Made by a program: the position numbers and the translations under genes. From Sphingomonas sp. NFR04 (GTDB lineage Bacteria > Pseudomonadota > Alphaproteobacteria > Sphingomonadales > Sphingomonadaceae), in the NCBI RefSeq assembly GCF_900114095.1, contig NZ_FORV01000003.1, forward strand, positions 1-64,000: a stretch of DNA of 64,000 nt, in the 5' to 3' direction. The notes under the pieces are model-generated. The model saw nothing but the letters and a program-made list of their open reading frames with translations. It made no database searches and was not told the origin of the DNA. The stretch's first letter is position 1; each line of letters starts with the position of its first letter. Below are positions 36,684-46,243 of the stretch, piece after piece.

Positions 36684-37022
36684 TCAATCGCCCGAGCCGG
36701 GGTTCGGCGAGAAATATTTGTCGAACTTGTCGGCCTCGCCCTTCATCGCATCGGCATCGGCCGGGGCTTCCCCCTTGGTGGTGATGTTGGGCCACTGCTC
36801 CGAATAGGTGCGGTTGAGCTCCAGCCACTTTTCCAGGCCGTTCTCGGTATCGGGCAGGATCGCCTCGGCCGGGCATTCCGGCTCGCACACGCCGCAATCG
36901 ATGCATTCGCTGGGGTTGATGACGAGCATGTTCTCGCCTTCGTAGAAACAGTCGACCGGACAGACCTCGACACAGTCCATGTACTTGCACCGGATGCATG
37001 CGTCGGTGACGACATAGGTCAT
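36684..37022 (-). CDS. fdxA: Ferredoxin FdxA (7Fe-8S type)
   Basis: A 112-residue ferredoxin. The cluster ligands are in [19 protein letters not shown] and [16 protein letters not shown], the pattern of a [3Fe-4S][4Fe-4S] protein in which one cysteine of the first motif is displaced. The C-terminal extension ([21 protein letters not shown]) is typical for the alphaproteobacterial FdxA. It carries electrons in the cytoplasm; partners are not visible. It lies 67 bp downstream of the S4 gene on the same strand. Confidence 0.95.
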   Translation of the reverse strand: MTYVVTDACIRCKYMDCVEVCPVDCFYEGENMLVINPSECIDCGVCEPECPAEAILPDTENGLEKWLELNRTYSEQWPNITTKGEAPADADAMKGEADKFDKYFSPNPGSGD

Positions 37023-37089
37023 TGGGAAAACGGTCCTTGGTTGCGAACGATCAATGCGGGGGCCCTGCTATGCGCGTGCGGCGCGCACG

Positions 37090-37401
37090 TCAATCATCGG
37101 ACAGAGGCTGAACGTCCCGATCGGTAACGAGATCCTCATAGCATAGCCGCGCCTCGCCCGGCGGGCCGCGCCGGATCGGCAGCGCCTCGACACGCAGCAC
37201 GCGCACCTTGCCCTGGATCGGGAAGGCGAGAATCGAGCCCACCCGTACCGATGCGGCGGAGCGCTCGACCCGGCGGCCGTCGATCCGCAGCAGCCCCTTC
37301 TCGCACAAGGCCTGCGCCGCGCTGCGCGTCTTCACGATCCGCGCGTACCAGAGGTAGCGGTCGAGCCGCATCGCCGGGCCGTGTGCAGACGGCTCAGCCA
37401 T
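37090..37401 (-). CDS. S4-domain RNA-binding protein (Hsp15-like)
   Basis: A 103-residue protein with an S4 domain: MRLDRYLWYARIVKTRSAAQALCEKG, LRIDGRRVERSAASVRVGSILAF. Hsp15 relatives bind stalled 50S subunits carrying nascent tRNA. The ATG at 37401 overlaps the helicase stop by 8 bp, so the two are coupled. The longer frame to 37503 lies inside the helicase gene. Pairing of this S4 protein with a SUV3-like helicase is common in alphaproteobacteria and points to RNA or ribosome quality control. Confidence 0.9.
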   Translation of the reverse strand: MAEPSAHGPAMRLDRYLWYARIVKTRSAAQALCEKGLLRIDGRRVERSAASVRVGSILAFPIQGKVRVLRVEALPIRRGPPGEARLCYEDLVTDRDVQPLSDD

Positions 37402-39871
37402 TGCGAAGCGCCGCCAGCACCGCGAAGGCATTGCCGGGCACCGCCACAGGCTTGGGCTTGGCGAGCGGAGTGAGCCCCTGCCAGATCCAGCGCTGCGGCG
37501 CATCGGCGTCGCCGCGCGCGGTGCGGAAGCCGAGCTGCGCCATCAGCCGGGCGATCGTTTCCGGCTTGAGGCCGATCGAGGTGGCGAGCGCCGGATCGGG
37601 GGCGAAGGGCTTGCGGCCCTGCCGCGCCTCGTGCGCCGCGCGGGCGATGCGCTCGACCAGATCGACCCGGATCGCCTGCGCCCCGAAGGGACGGAAGCCG
37701 TGCACGAGATCGGCACTCCTGGCATCGCGGGGCAGCACTACCGCGGCATCGGGCGGACCGCTCTCCAGCCCCATCAGCGCGCGGCGGCGGGCAGCGGCAC
37801 GCGGCTTGAGCAGCGAGGGCGCGAACACGTCGAGCGTGCCGATGGTCATGCCGATCTTGCGGAGCCGATGGCGCGCGGGCCCGTCGAGTGCCTCGAGCAT
37901 CGATCCCGCCGCACGCCGCGGCAGCAACCCGCCCTGTTCGAGCAGCGCATTGGCGAGCGCACGCAAGGGGGCGCCCGCCGCTTCTTCCCGGGTAATGGCG
38001 TCGAGCCTGGCGAGCACCGGCAGATCGGCCCCGACCCGCTCGGCGAACCAGCGCTCCAGCCGCGCCTGCACGCCCGCCTTGGCCTGCGGATCGAGCACGT
38101 CGAGCGCGCGATCCAGCTGCACGCGCGGGCGCACCAGGTTCGCGCCAGGCTTGAGCAGCGCGATGTCGTGCCCGCGCCAGTGGATCGCGGTGCCGAGCTG
38201 CGTCAGCTCCGCATCGGGTGCCTCGGCCAGCGCCGCACCGCGCCGCCGATATTCGCCCGCCAGCCGTTTCTCGGCAGCGGCGAGCAGCATCCGCTTGTCG
38301 CCCGCGCGCGCCTCCGCGGCGACGGTGAAGCGGAAGCCCTGCAGCGTGCCCAGCGGATGCTCCTCGACGCTCACCTCGCCTTCGGGCCCGATCGTCACCG
38401 GCAGGTTCGAGGCATCGGCACCGATCTGTCGGAGCAGCACCGTGGTGCGCTTGTCGACGAAGCGCTGGGTGAGGCTGGCGTGGAGCGCGTCGGAGAGCTT
38501 TTCCTCGATCGCCCGCGTCCGCTCGGCCCAGTGCGCCGGCTGCTCCAGCCAGTCGGCGCGGTGGGCGATATAGGCCCAGCTGCGCGCCGCGGCGATGCGT
38601 CCGGCGAGCGTCTCGACATCCCCGCCCATATTGTCGAGCCGCTGGATCTCGTCGGCGAACCATTGGTGCGGCACATGCCCGCGCCCCTCGGAGAGATGCC
38701 CGAACAGCCGCCCGACGAACCGCGCATGCGGATCGACGCCCAGCTTACGGAAATCGGGCAGCCCACACGCCGCCCACAGCCGCGCGACCATGCGCGGGTG
38801 CCGCACCCGATCACGGACCCAGCTTTCCTCGGCCAGCCGCTTGAGCACGGCGAGATCGGTCGCCTGGGGGGCCGCGCGCAGCACCTCGGCCTCGGGCTTT
38901 CGCTCGAGGCTGCCGATCAGCGCATCGATGCTGTCGAAATCGGGCTCGCCCTCGCGCCAGTAGAGATGCTCGAGCCTGGGCACCTGGTGCCCTTCGATCG
39001 CCAGCACTTCCTCCGGCGTGAACGCGCTGGGTCCCTCCGCGTGCAGCGCGCCGAAGGTGCCGTCCTTCTGGTGGCGCCCGGCGCGGCCGGCGATCTGCGC
39101 CATCTCGGCAATGGTGAGGCGGCGTTGGCGGCGGCCATCGAACTTGTGGAGGGAGGCGAAGGCGACATGGTGGACGTCCATGTTGAGCCCCATGCCGATC
39201 GCGTCGGTGGCGACGAGATAGTCGACCTCGCCCGCCTGGAACATCGCCACCTGGGCGTTGCGGGTGCGGGGGGATAGCGCCCCCATCACCACCGCGGCGC
39301 CGCCGCGCAGTCGCCGCAGCGCCTCGGCCACGGCATAGACTTCCTCGGCCGAGAAGGCGACGATCGCCGACCGGCGCGGCAGGCGGGAAAGCTTCTTGGC
39401 GCCGGCATAGCTGAGCGTCGAGAAGCGCGGGCGGCCGACGATCTCCGCCTCGGGCACGAGCGCCTTGAGCATCGGCCGCAGGCTGTCCGAACCGAGGATC
39501 ATCGTCTCCTCGCGGCCGCGGGCGCGCAGCAGCCTATCGGTGAAGACATGGCCGCGTTCCGGATCGGCGCCGAGCTGTGCCTCGTCCAGCGCGACGAACG
39601 CGGTCTCGCGCTCCAGCGGCATGCTCTCCGCCGTGCAGCAGAACCAGCGCGCCTTGGGCGGCAGGATTTTTTCCTCGCCGGTGATCAGCGCGACTTCCGT
39701 CGGCCCCTTCATCCGGACGACGCGGTCATACACTTCGCGCGCTAGGAGCCGCAGCGGGAAGCCGATCATGCCGCTGGCATGGCCGCACATCCGCTCGACC
39801 GCGAGATGGGTCTTGCCGGTGTTTGTGGGCCCGAGCACTGCCGTGACGGGGGAACGCGCGAACTGGCTCAT
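37394..39871 (-). CDS. SUV3-like DEAD/DEAH-type helicase
   Basis: An 825-residue superfamily 2 helicase related to the mitochondrial RNA helicase SUV3. Starting at MSQFARSPVTAVLGPTNTGKTHLAVERM it shows Walker A (GPTNTGKT), motif II DEAQ in FVALDEAQLGADPERGHVF, FCCTAESMP, and motif VI region IAEMAQIAGRAGRHQKDGTFG. The first ATG compatible with this N-terminus is at 39871. The frame continues open up to 40213, but the extra residues overlap the divergent peptidase side and lack similarity. The C-terminal third has SUV3-type helical segments and a low-complexity end. RNA unwinding in decay or ribosome rescue is the likely role. Confidence 0.9.
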   Translation of the reverse strand: MSQFARSPVTAVLGPTNTGKTHLAVERMCGHASGMIGFPLRLLAREVYDRVVRMKGPTEVALITGEEKILPPKARWFCCTAESMPLERETAFVALDEAQLGADPERGHVFTDRLLRARGREETMILGSDSLRPMLKALVPEAEIVGRPRFSTLSYAGAKKLSRLPRRSAIVAFSAEEVYAVAEALRRLRGGAAVVMGALSPRTRNAQVAMFQAGEVDYLVATDAIGMGLNMDVHHVAFASLHKFDGRRQRRLTIAEMAQIAGRAGRHQKDGTFGALHAEGPSAFTPEEVLAIEGHQVPRLEHLYWREGEPDFDSIDALIGSLERKPEAEVLRAAPQATDLAVLKRLAEESWVRDRVRHPRMVARLWAACGLPDFRKLGVDPHARFVGRLFGHLSEGRGHVPHQWFADEIQRLDNMGGDVETLAGRIAAARSWAYIAHRADWLEQPAHWAERTRAIEEKLSDALHASLTQRFVDKRTTVLLRQIGADASNLPVTIGPEGEVSVEEHPLGTLQGFRFTVAAEARAGDKRMLLAAAEKRLAGEYRRRGAALAEAPDAELTQLGTAIHWRGHDIALLKPGANLVRPRVQLDRALDVLDPQAKAGVQARLERWFAERVGADLPVLARLDAITREEAAGAPLRALANALLEQGGLLPRRAAGSMLEALDGPARHRLRKIGMTIGTLDVFAPSLLKPRAAARRRALMGLESGPPDAAVVLPRDARSADLVHGFRPFGAQAIRVDLVERIARAAHEARQGRKPFAPDPALATSIGLKPETIARLMAQLGFRTARGDADAPQRWIWQGLTPLAKPKPVAVPGNAFAVLAALRNG

Positions 39872-40107
39872 GTCAAAATCCAAGATCGGCGCGCGCGCGG
39901 CATTAGGCAACTCCTTGGCGCCGCTTTTCCACGACTTCGTGACGGTTGCGCCCGATCCGGCCATTTCGCCGCATGCGCTGCACGGGTCGGCGTGTGCGGT
40001 GTCACCGGGTGGCAAACTTAATTTGACTTTAAGAGCATGATTCCAGAGTGATTCAATGGACGCGCCGCTTCTTGCCGCGCGCAATCGGGTCTTAGGGGCA
40101 GCACGGC

Positions 40108-41586
40108 TTGTTCTTTCGCGACGATCATGGCTCGGGCCTTGCCGGCGGTGGCGGCGGTCTGGCGCGCGCGATCCCGGCCGTTGTCCCCACGCGGATCGGC
40201 AAGCGCCTGGCAACGCTCGACCTGGTGCCCGATCTCGGTGCCGATATCGGCTCGCCCACCTGGTTTCGCGGCGCTGCGACCTGCGCCGCGCTCTGCGCCG
40301 CCACCTGGATGCTGTCGCCGGGCTTCGACCGGCCGATCGCGGGCATTGTCCCCGCGCCGCTGACCGGCGAGGCCGAACAGGCGCAGCAGGCGCAGGCGAT
40401 CGCGCCGCTGGTCAAGGGATCGCGCACCGGCGTGCATGTCGCGGCGACGAGCTTGGTCAAGCCGCTCACCGACACACCCGAGCGCCCGATCATCGAGCAT
40501 GAGGCACGGCTCGCCAGCGGGACGATGCTGCGCGGCGTGCTGCAGCGCTCGGGCGTGGGCGAAGCCGATGCCGGGATCGTCGCTAGCCTGGTTTCCGGCG
40601 CGATGCCGCTCGGCCAGATCCAGCGCAATACCGTGCTGGAAATGACGCTCGGCCGCCGCGTCGACAAGTCGCAGCCGCGCCCGCTGGAGAAGCTCGCCTT
40701 CCGCGCCGCGTTCGATCGTCGGATCGAAGTGGTCCGTACCGGCGCTGCGCTCGCCATCAAGTCGATCCCGATCGCGATCGACCATACGCCGCTGCGCGTG
40801 CAGGGGCAGATCGGATCGAGCCTCTACCGCTCCGCCCGTGCCGCCGGCGCGCCGGCCAAGGCGGTGGAGACCTTCCTGCGCACGCTCGCCAGCCGCGTCT
40901 CGGTGTCGAAGCTGGGATCGGGCTGCAAGTTCGACCTGATCCTCGGCCAGGCGCGCGCCGCTACCGGCGAGGTCCAGTATGGCCAGCTGATGTACGCCGG
41001 CGTCACCGGCTGTTCGAACGGCGTCCAGCTCGCCCCCTGGGAGAGCGACGGCAAGACCGAATGGTTCGACGCCAGCGGCACCGGCAGCAAGACCGGCATG
41101 ATGACCATGCCTGTGAACGGCCGCTTCTCCTCCGCCTTCGGCATGCGGATGCACCCGATCCTGGGCTTTACCCGGATGCACAAGGGCATCGACATCGCCG
41201 CGCCCTATGGCTCGCCGGTGTTTGCCGCGGTCGACGGGGTGGTGCGCGTGGCCGGCGGCGCCTCGGGCTATGGCAACCTCGTGCGGATCGATCATGGCGG
41301 CGGTTTCGCCACCGGCTATGCGCATCTGAGCAAGGTGATGGTCCGCCCGGGTCAGTCGGTCCGCAAGGGCCAGCAGATCGGCCGCAGCGGCAATTCGGGG
41401 CTGTCGACCGGCCCGCACCTCCATTTCGAGACCACACGCAACGGCCAGGCGGTCAATCCGCGGGCGGTGTCGTTCACTTCGGTGCGGCGCCTCGCAGGCG
41501 GTGCGCTGGGGGCGTTCCGGGCGAAGCTGCACGGCCTGATGGCAGTGCCCGTCGGTCACGGTGTCCAGAAGGACGCGGCGGAGTAA
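40108..41586 (+). CDS. M23-family murein peptidase (LytM-type)
   Basis: A 492-residue envelope protein. A membrane or signal segment lies near residue 55-70 (AATCAALCAATWMLSPGF). The C-terminal M23 domain shows zinc ligands His and Asp in MRMHPILGFTRMHKGIDIAAPYG, and the second motif in TGPHLHFETTRNG; GYAHLSKVMVRPGQSVRKGQQIG lies between. The middle part (LASGTMLRGVLQRSGVGEADA) resembles the helper domain common in sphingomonad M23 proteins. All metal ligands are present, so it is a predicted active endopeptidase. The frame has no ATG early enough; TTG at 40108, with GGGG ten bases upstream, is used. Divergent from the helicase gene. Confidence 0.9.
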   Translation: MFFRDDHGSGLAGGGGGLARAIPAVVPTRIGKRLATLDLVPDLGADIGSPTWFRGAATCAALCAATWMLSPGFDRPIAGIVPAPLTGEAEQAQQAQAIAPLVKGSRTGVHVAATSLVKPLTDTPERPIIEHEARLASGTMLRGVLQRSGVGEADAGIVASLVSGAMPLGQIQRNTVLEMTLGRRVDKSQPRPLEKLAFRAAFDRRIEVVRTGAALAIKSIPIAIDHTPLRVQGQIGSSLYRSARAAGAPAKAVETFLRTLASRVSVSKLGSGCKFDLILGQARAATGEVQYGQLMYAGVTGCSNGVQLAPWESDGKTEWFDASGTGSKTGMMTMPVNGRFSSAFGMRMHPILGFTRMHKGIDIAAPYGSPVFAAVDGVVRVAGGASGYGNLVRIDHGGGFATGYAHLSKVMVRPGQSVRKGQQIGRSGNSGLSTGPHLHFETTRNGQAVNPRAVSFTSVRRLAGGALGAFRAKLHGLMAVPVGHGVQKDAAE

Positions 41587-41611
41587 GCTACTTCGGGGGC
41601 AACAAGCCCTG

Positions 41612-41706
41612 TGTCATCCCCGCGACGGCGGGGATCCATTCGCCGTGCGGCCAAAGCAAGAACCGCTCCGACTCAGCCAATGGATTTCCGCCTTCGCGGG
41701 ACTGAC
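41612..41706. repeat. Dispersed palindromic repeat, copy 2
   Basis: Left arm GTCATCCCCGCGACGGCGGG, right arm CCAATGGATTTCCGCCTTCG. It fills the space between two convergent genes (M23 peptidase and HerA-like ATPase), where it may act as a bidirectional terminator. The arms carry more mismatches than copy 3. Confidence 0.88.
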
Positions 41707-41729
41707 GGTGGTTGCGAGGGCAGGGAGTT

Positions 41730-43406
41730 CTACCGCCCCTGCGCGCGCCAGCGGCGGATGGTGCGTTCCAGCATCGCCTCCTCGCCGCCGACCTCGCGCC
41801 ACAGCGCGGAGAAGAGCGGGTCGTCCGACGCCGGGCGCTTGGCGGGATCGAGATCGTCGAACAGCAGCCGCACCGGCGTCGCCACGCCCTCGCCCACCGC
41901 GATGCACTCGCGATTGCGCAGCGCAGGGATCGCGTCGAGGAACCCGCGTGCGCCTTCCGGCATCGCTGCGCGGACAAAGGCCTGGTCGCGCTCGTTGTTG
42001 AGCCGCATCGACAGGATCGTGCCGCACTGGGAGAGCACGCCCTCGGCCAGGTCCGACGGGCGCTGGGTGATCAGCCCCAGCGACACGCCGTATTTGCGCC
42101 CTTCCTTGGCGATGCGGCTGAGGATCCGCCCCACCGACGAGCCATCGGCGTTGCGCTCGTTGGGCACATAGCGGTGCGCCTCCTCGCAGACGAGCAGCAC
42201 CGGCCGCTTCGCCTCGCCGCGCGACCAGATCGCGTAATCGAACACCATCCGGCTGAGCACCGCGACGACCACGCTCGTGATTTCGTTCGGCACCCCGGAC
42301 ACGTCGATGATCGAGATCGGCTTGCCGTCGCCGGGCAGGCGGAAGATGCGCGACAGGAACGCCGCCATCGTGTCCGCCACCAGCATGCCGGAGAACATGA
42401 AGGCGTAGCGCGGATCGCCCTTTACCTCGTCGATCTTGCTCTTGAGGCGGAGATAGGGCGCCGTATCGGTCGCCTTGTCCATCTTGCCCATCTCGAGGCT
42501 TAGCACGTTGGTGAGATCGGAAAGCAGGTACGGCACCGGCGCGTCGACGGTGAGCTTGCCGATCTCCTGCCCGATCCGGTTCTTGGAGCGCGCGGCGAGC
42601 AGGCACTTGGCGAGGATGTCGGCATCCACCTGGCGATCGCTGCCCGCGCTGGTGAGGAACACCTCGCAATGCTCCTCGAAGTTCATCAGCCAATAAGGCA
42701 GCTGCAGGTTCGATACGTCGAACAGCGCGCCATTGTGCTGGAAGGCGCTGCCATATTCCCCATGGGGGTCGATCATCACGACATGGCCCTGCGGCGCCAG
42801 TTCGCAGATGCGGTGCAGGATCAGCGCTGCGGACGTCGACTTGCCGGTACCCGTCGAGCCGAGCAGCGCGAAATGCTTGCCGAGCATCGCGTCGACATAG
42901 AGCGCGGCGCGAATGTCCCTGGTCGGGTAGACGGTGCCGATCTCGATATGCGGACGCTCGTCGGCGGCATAGATCTGGCGGAGATCGGCGGTGGTGAGCG
43001 GGAAGACCTCCGCCCCCGGGCTCGGGTAGCGGGTGACACCGCGGCGGAAGCGGTAGAGCTTTCCGGTCAGCTTCTCCTCGTCGCCTTCGCCGAGGAAGTC
43101 GATCGCGGCGGAAACGCGCGCGCCCGAGGGATCGAGCCGCGCCGTCCGGATGCTGGCGATCAGCCAGGCGCTGCCGACGCGGATCTTGACCTGCCCGCCG
43201 ACCTGTCCCGCATTGGCGAGCGCGGCATCGCCGCTGGTTGCCAGCGCATCGAGCTCCGCGAGATCGAGCAGCACCTGGCTGGACGCGCCGGCAATCTCGA
43301 ACACCGCACCGATCGCGCGCACGGCGCCGGGCATGCGGCCCGCTGGCAACCCGCCGCCACCCGTCGCTTCTCCCTCGAACCCACCGACGCGAAACTGGCC
43401 TTCCAT
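41730..43406 (-). CDS. HerA-like (DUF87) ATPase
   Basis: A 558-residue hexameric-type ATPase. The start MEGQFRVGGFEGEATGG follows GGGGGA; the longer frame to 43541 has no signals. An N-terminal HAS-barrel-like part (about 1-150) precedes Walker A (ALLGSTGTGKSTSAALI) and Walker B-like VVMIDPHGEYGSAF; a later acidic motif is VLLVCEEAHRYVPNER, and LGLITQRPSDLAEGVLSQC the arginine-sensor region. HerA proteins pump DNA together with NurA nuclease in archaea; no NurA is visible here. Bacterial relatives occur alone as a core gene of sphingomonads, or with defence nucleases. Nothing nearby supports a defence role. Confidence 0.88.
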   Translation of the reverse strand: MEGQFRVGGFEGEATGGGGLPAGRMPGAVRAIGAVFEIAGASSQVLLDLAELDALATSGDAALANAGQVGGQVKIRVGSAWLIASIRTARLDPSGARVSAAIDFLGEGDEEKLTGKLYRFRRGVTRYPSPGAEVFPLTTADLRQIYAADERPHIEIGTVYPTRDIRAALYVDAMLGKHFALLGSTGTGKSTSAALILHRICELAPQGHVVMIDPHGEYGSAFQHNGALFDVSNLQLPYWLMNFEEHCEVFLTSAGSDRQVDADILAKCLLAARSKNRIGQEIGKLTVDAPVPYLLSDLTNVLSLEMGKMDKATDTAPYLRLKSKIDEVKGDPRYAFMFSGMLVADTMAAFLSRIFRLPGDGKPISIIDVSGVPNEITSVVVAVLSRMVFDYAIWSRGEAKRPVLLVCEEAHRYVPNERNADGSSVGRILSRIAKEGRKYGVSLGLITQRPSDLAEGVLSQCGTILSMRLNNERDQAFVRAAMPEGARGFLDAIPALRNRECIAVGEGVATPVRLLFDDLDPAKRPASDDPLFSALWREVGGEEAMLERTIRRWRAQGR

Positions 43407-43470
43407 CGTGCATCCCCCAAAAAGGCGGGAGCAGCATGCGCAGACGGGGGTAAATTTTGGGTGAGTGCGC

Positions 43471-44235
43471 TCAGAAGCGGCGCCAGAGCGCTCCAGCGCC
43501 CCAGCCGAACAGGAACGAGACACCCACCGCCACCAGCCCATAGGCGATGGCGTTGCGGTCCGCGCTGGTCGCGACGAAGCGCTCGAAGCCCGATTTGCGG
43601 ATCTCGATCGGGCGCACCGCCGCCGCCAGCACGCGGCCGTCGCGGATCAGGAAGGTCTCGGCGGTGAAGCGCCCCACCGGCACGCGCGCGGGGATGGTGA
43701 GCCGCGCGCGATAGAGCACACCGCCGGTGATCTCCACCGCGCCCGGCGCCTCGTAGAACAGGCCGTTGCGGCGCTTGAGGTCGACAAAGCCGCCGTCGAA
43801 GCGCTGCTGGATCTGCGGGGTGGCACCCGAGGCGGGGGAGAGCTGCAGGCTGTCCAGCCCCAGCTCGTAGATCGCCCGAGTCCGCTCGTCGACCAGCTGG
43901 CGGATCGGCCGGGACGAGGCCATCGCGTAGAAGCTGGGTGCCGAGCGATAGCGCATCTGCGCGGCGTTCACCCAGATGCCGGCGACCTTCGACTTTTCGC
44001 GAACCACCACCGATTCGGTCGGTCCCTTGATCACCACGACGATGTCGGCCGGCCGCTCGCCCTCGCCCGGCGCGCGACCGCCGGGATAGAGGATCGCGCC
44101 GAACAGCAGCAATTCGGCGCCGGTGAAGCTGTAGGCGATCTCGATGTCGCGCTGCGATACGTCGGGCACCAGCTCGGGCTTGGCCTGCCCCATCATCAGG
44201 GGTGCGAGCAGCGCCAGCGCCCCCGCCCGCTTCAC
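43471..44235 (-). CDS. TIGR02186-family membrane protein
   Basis: A 254-residue protein with a GTG start at 44235 that overlaps the TauE/SafE stop (GTGA). A signal peptide (RAGALALLAPLMMGQA) and one C-terminal membrane span (AYGLVAVGVSFLFGWGAGALW) frame a periplasmic beta-rich domain containing RDIEIAYSFTGAELLLFGAILYPGG and DIVVVIKGPTESVVVREK. This is the TIGR02186 family of unknown function, which regularly accompanies a TauE/SafE transporter. Coupled translation suggests one works with the other. The longer frame into 45354 covers the transporter gene and was rejected. Confidence 0.85.
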   Translation of the reverse strand: MKRAGALALLAPLMMGQAKPELVPDVSQRDIEIAYSFTGAELLLFGAILYPGGRAPGEGERPADIVVVIKGPTESVVVREKSKVAGIWVNAAQMRYRSAPSFYAMASSRPIRQLVDERTRAIYELGLDSLQLSPASGATPQIQQRFDGGFVDLKRRNGLFYEAPGAVEITGGVLYRARLTIPARVPVGRFTAETFLIRDGRVLAAAVRPIEIRKSGFERFVATSADRNAIAYGLVAVGVSFLFGWGAGALWRRF

Positions 44236-45146
44236 GCCGCGGTCACCGAGTAGATCTCGTCCGGCCGCCAGGCGAGACCCAGCAGCATCCGCGCCGCCAC
44301 CGCGAGCACGATGACGGCGAGCAGCAGCCGCAGATATTCGGGCTTGGCCTTGGCGGCAAAGCGCGCGCCGAGCTGCGCGCCGATCACCGAGCCGAGCAGC
44401 AGCAGGATCGCCAGCACGATGTCGACCGCCTTGGTCGTCGTCGCATGGACCATCGTCGCCACCGCGGTGGTGAACAGCGTCTGGAACAGCGAGGTGCCGA
44501 CCACCGTCTGCGTGCCCATGCCGAGGATGTAGAGCATCGCCGGCACCAGGATGAAGCCGCCGCCCACGCCGAGCAGCATCGTCAGCACGCCGGTGAACAT
44601 GCCCAGCAGCAGCGGCGCCAGCGGCGAGATGTAGAGGCCCGAGGCATAGAAGCGCCAGCGGAACGGCAGCGAGGCAACCAGCGGATGGTGCCGCCGCTTG
44701 CGCGCCTTGGGCGGCCGCGCCCCGCGCGAGACGCGGATCGCGCCGACCGATTCCTTGCCCATCAGCCCGCCGATCGAGCCGAGCAGCACGACATAGAGCA
44801 CGCCGATCACCACATCGATCTGCCCGCTGGCCTGCAGCAATTTGAACAGCCACGCACCGATCAGGCTGCCGAGAATGCCGCCGGTGACGAGCACCGCGCC
44901 CATTTGCACGTCCACGCCCTTGCGGCGGAAATGCGCGAACACGCCGGAGACGCTGGCGCCGGTCACCTGGCTCGCCGCCGAGGCGGCCGCGACGGTGGGC
45001 GGGATGCCGTAGAAGATCAGCAGCGGCGTGGTGAGAAACCCGCCGCCCACGCCGAACATGCCCGAGAGCAGGCCCACGCCCAGCCCCAGCGCCACGATCA
45101 CGAGCGCGTTGACCGACAGGTTGGCGATGGGAAGGTACAGATCCAT
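44232..45146 (-). CDS. TauE/SafE-family anion permease
   Basis: A 304-residue inner-membrane protein with about eight helices in two homologous halves. Each half carries the family signature: GMFGVGGGFLTTPLL in the first and MLLGVGGGFILVPAMLY in the second. These proteins move sulfite, sulfoacetate or other sulfur-containing or organic anions. The start MDLYLPIANLSVNAL at 45146 is the only good one. It is co-transcribed with the TIGR02186 gene; substrate unknown. Confidence 0.92.
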   Translation of the reverse strand: MDLYLPIANLSVNALVIVALGLGVGLLSGMFGVGGGFLTTPLLIFYGIPPTVAAASAASQVTGASVSGVFAHFRRKGVDVQMGAVLVTGGILGSLIGAWLFKLLQASGQIDVVIGVLYVVLLGSIGGLMGKESVGAIRVSRGARPPKARKRRHHPLVASLPFRWRFYASGLYISPLAPLLLGMFTGVLTMLLGVGGGFILVPAMLYILGMGTQTVVGTSLFQTLFTTAVATMVHATTTKAVDIVLAILLLLGSVIGAQLGARFAAKAKPEYLRLLLAVIVLAVAARMLLGLAWRPDEIYSVTAA

Positions 45147-45217
45147 GCGCCCCTAGGCCTAGCCGGTTTGTGCGGGCATGCGAAAGGGAGAAGGTGGGGT
45201 TTCGCGCGGCGTTCGGC

Positions 45218-46243
45218 TCAGAAATCGCTGCCCAGGGTGAGCGCCACGCCCGAACCAGGACGAGCGCTGCCGGCGATCCGCTGTCGCCAGTCGAGCGCGA
45301 TGCGCGCCTGCAGGGCGCCGATCGGCACGCTGGTGACCAAAGTCGGGCCGACATCGAGCCGCTGCACGCCCCGCTGCGCGGCGCCCCAGCTGCCGATCCC
45401 GGCCGCCAACGCCGTTGCGGGGCTACCGGCGATGGTCCGGGTCAGCCGCAGTGCACCATCGGCATAGGGCTCCAGCCGGGCGCGGAGGATCGCACCGGCC
45501 TGGCCATATGCTTCGAGGCGGAAGCCTGCGCGTTCGCGGTAGAGGCCCGCCACCGCCCCCAGCCCCGGCCCGCCATGGACGCCATCCAGGCCGAACCGCT
45601 CTTCGACGGCAATCCGCACGGGTACGCCGGCCGGCTGCCACTCGAACCCGAGCGCGGCTTCCGCTCCCCGCCCGCGCAGCGGCCCGGCCAGGCGCCCGAT
45701 CGCCGCGAGCCTGCCGCGCCCGTCCAGCGAGCGAGCCACCCGAAGGCCATATTGGCTGCCGCCGAGCTGCCCCGCCCCCGGCGCTGCGCCAATGCCTTGG
45801 CCGGGTCTCAGCACCAGCCAGGTGCTGCCATTCCACCGGCGCGCTACGGCGCGAACCGCCGAATCCAGCCGTTGTCCGGGAAAGGCCTGTGCCGCTACCG
45901 GCGTCGACTCCGCGCCGGCGCCCTCGGTCTCGAACGTTGGCGGCGGCGCGCCATCGGGGCCGAGGCTCGGCAGGAGCGGCCGCCGCCCTGCCACGGCCGC
46001 GGCGGCGAATTGCCCATTTGCCCGCGGCGCCGGCCGGAGGCGCAGCACAGCCCGAACGGGTGCGTGCACGAACGGCCCTGGCGCGAGGCGAACCGCCAGG
46101 ATCGCGCGGCCGGGCATCGGAGGTGTGGCGATGGAAGCCGTGTTCGCCGCTTGCGGCCACAGCAGCGCACATCGTAGTCCGATCCAGCCCAGCCCGACCG
46201 CACCGACGAACCGCAGCGGTCGGCCGCGGCCCGCGCGGCTCAT
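45218..46243 (-). CDS. NfrA-like outer-membrane protein (C-terminal domain only)
   Basis: A 341-residue protein whose ATG overlaps the stop of the glycosyltransferase gene (ATGA). The second half has alternating strands (GLRVARSLDGRGRLAAIGRLAGPL, GFRLEAYGQAGAILRARLEPYADGALRLTR) and ends RPGSGVALTLGSDF, which matches my memory of the C-terminal barrel of bacteriophage N4 adsorption protein A (NfrA). The large periplasmic TPR region of NfrA is missing, and the N-terminal part is Pro/Ala-rich with one hydrophobic span (VGAVGLGWIGLRCALLW). The longer frame to 46792 lies within the glycosyltransferase gene. An export pore for the glycan made by the upstream enzyme is the inferred role. Confidence 0.5.
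   Translation of the reverse strand: MSRAGRGRPLRFVGAVGLGWIGLRCALLWPQAANTASIATPPMPGRAILAVRLAPGPFVHAPVRAVLRLRPAPRANGQFAAAAVAGRRPLLPSLGPDGAPPPTFETEGAGAESTPVAAQAFPGQRLDSAVRAVARRWNGSTWLVLRPGQGIGAAPGAGQLGGSQYGLRVARSLDGRGRLAAIGRLAGPLRGRGAEAALGFEWQPAGVPVRIAVEERFGLDGVHGGPGLGAVAGLYRERAGFRLEAYGQAGAILRARLEPYADGALRLTRTIAGSPATALAAGIGSWGAAQRGVQRLDVGPTLVTSVPIGALQARIALDWRQRIAGSARPGSGVALTLGSDF

Noticed and set aside
41730..43406. HerA-type anti-phage system
   Set aside because: No SIR2, NurA, DUF4297 or other effector gene adjoins it; neighbours are housekeeping genes.
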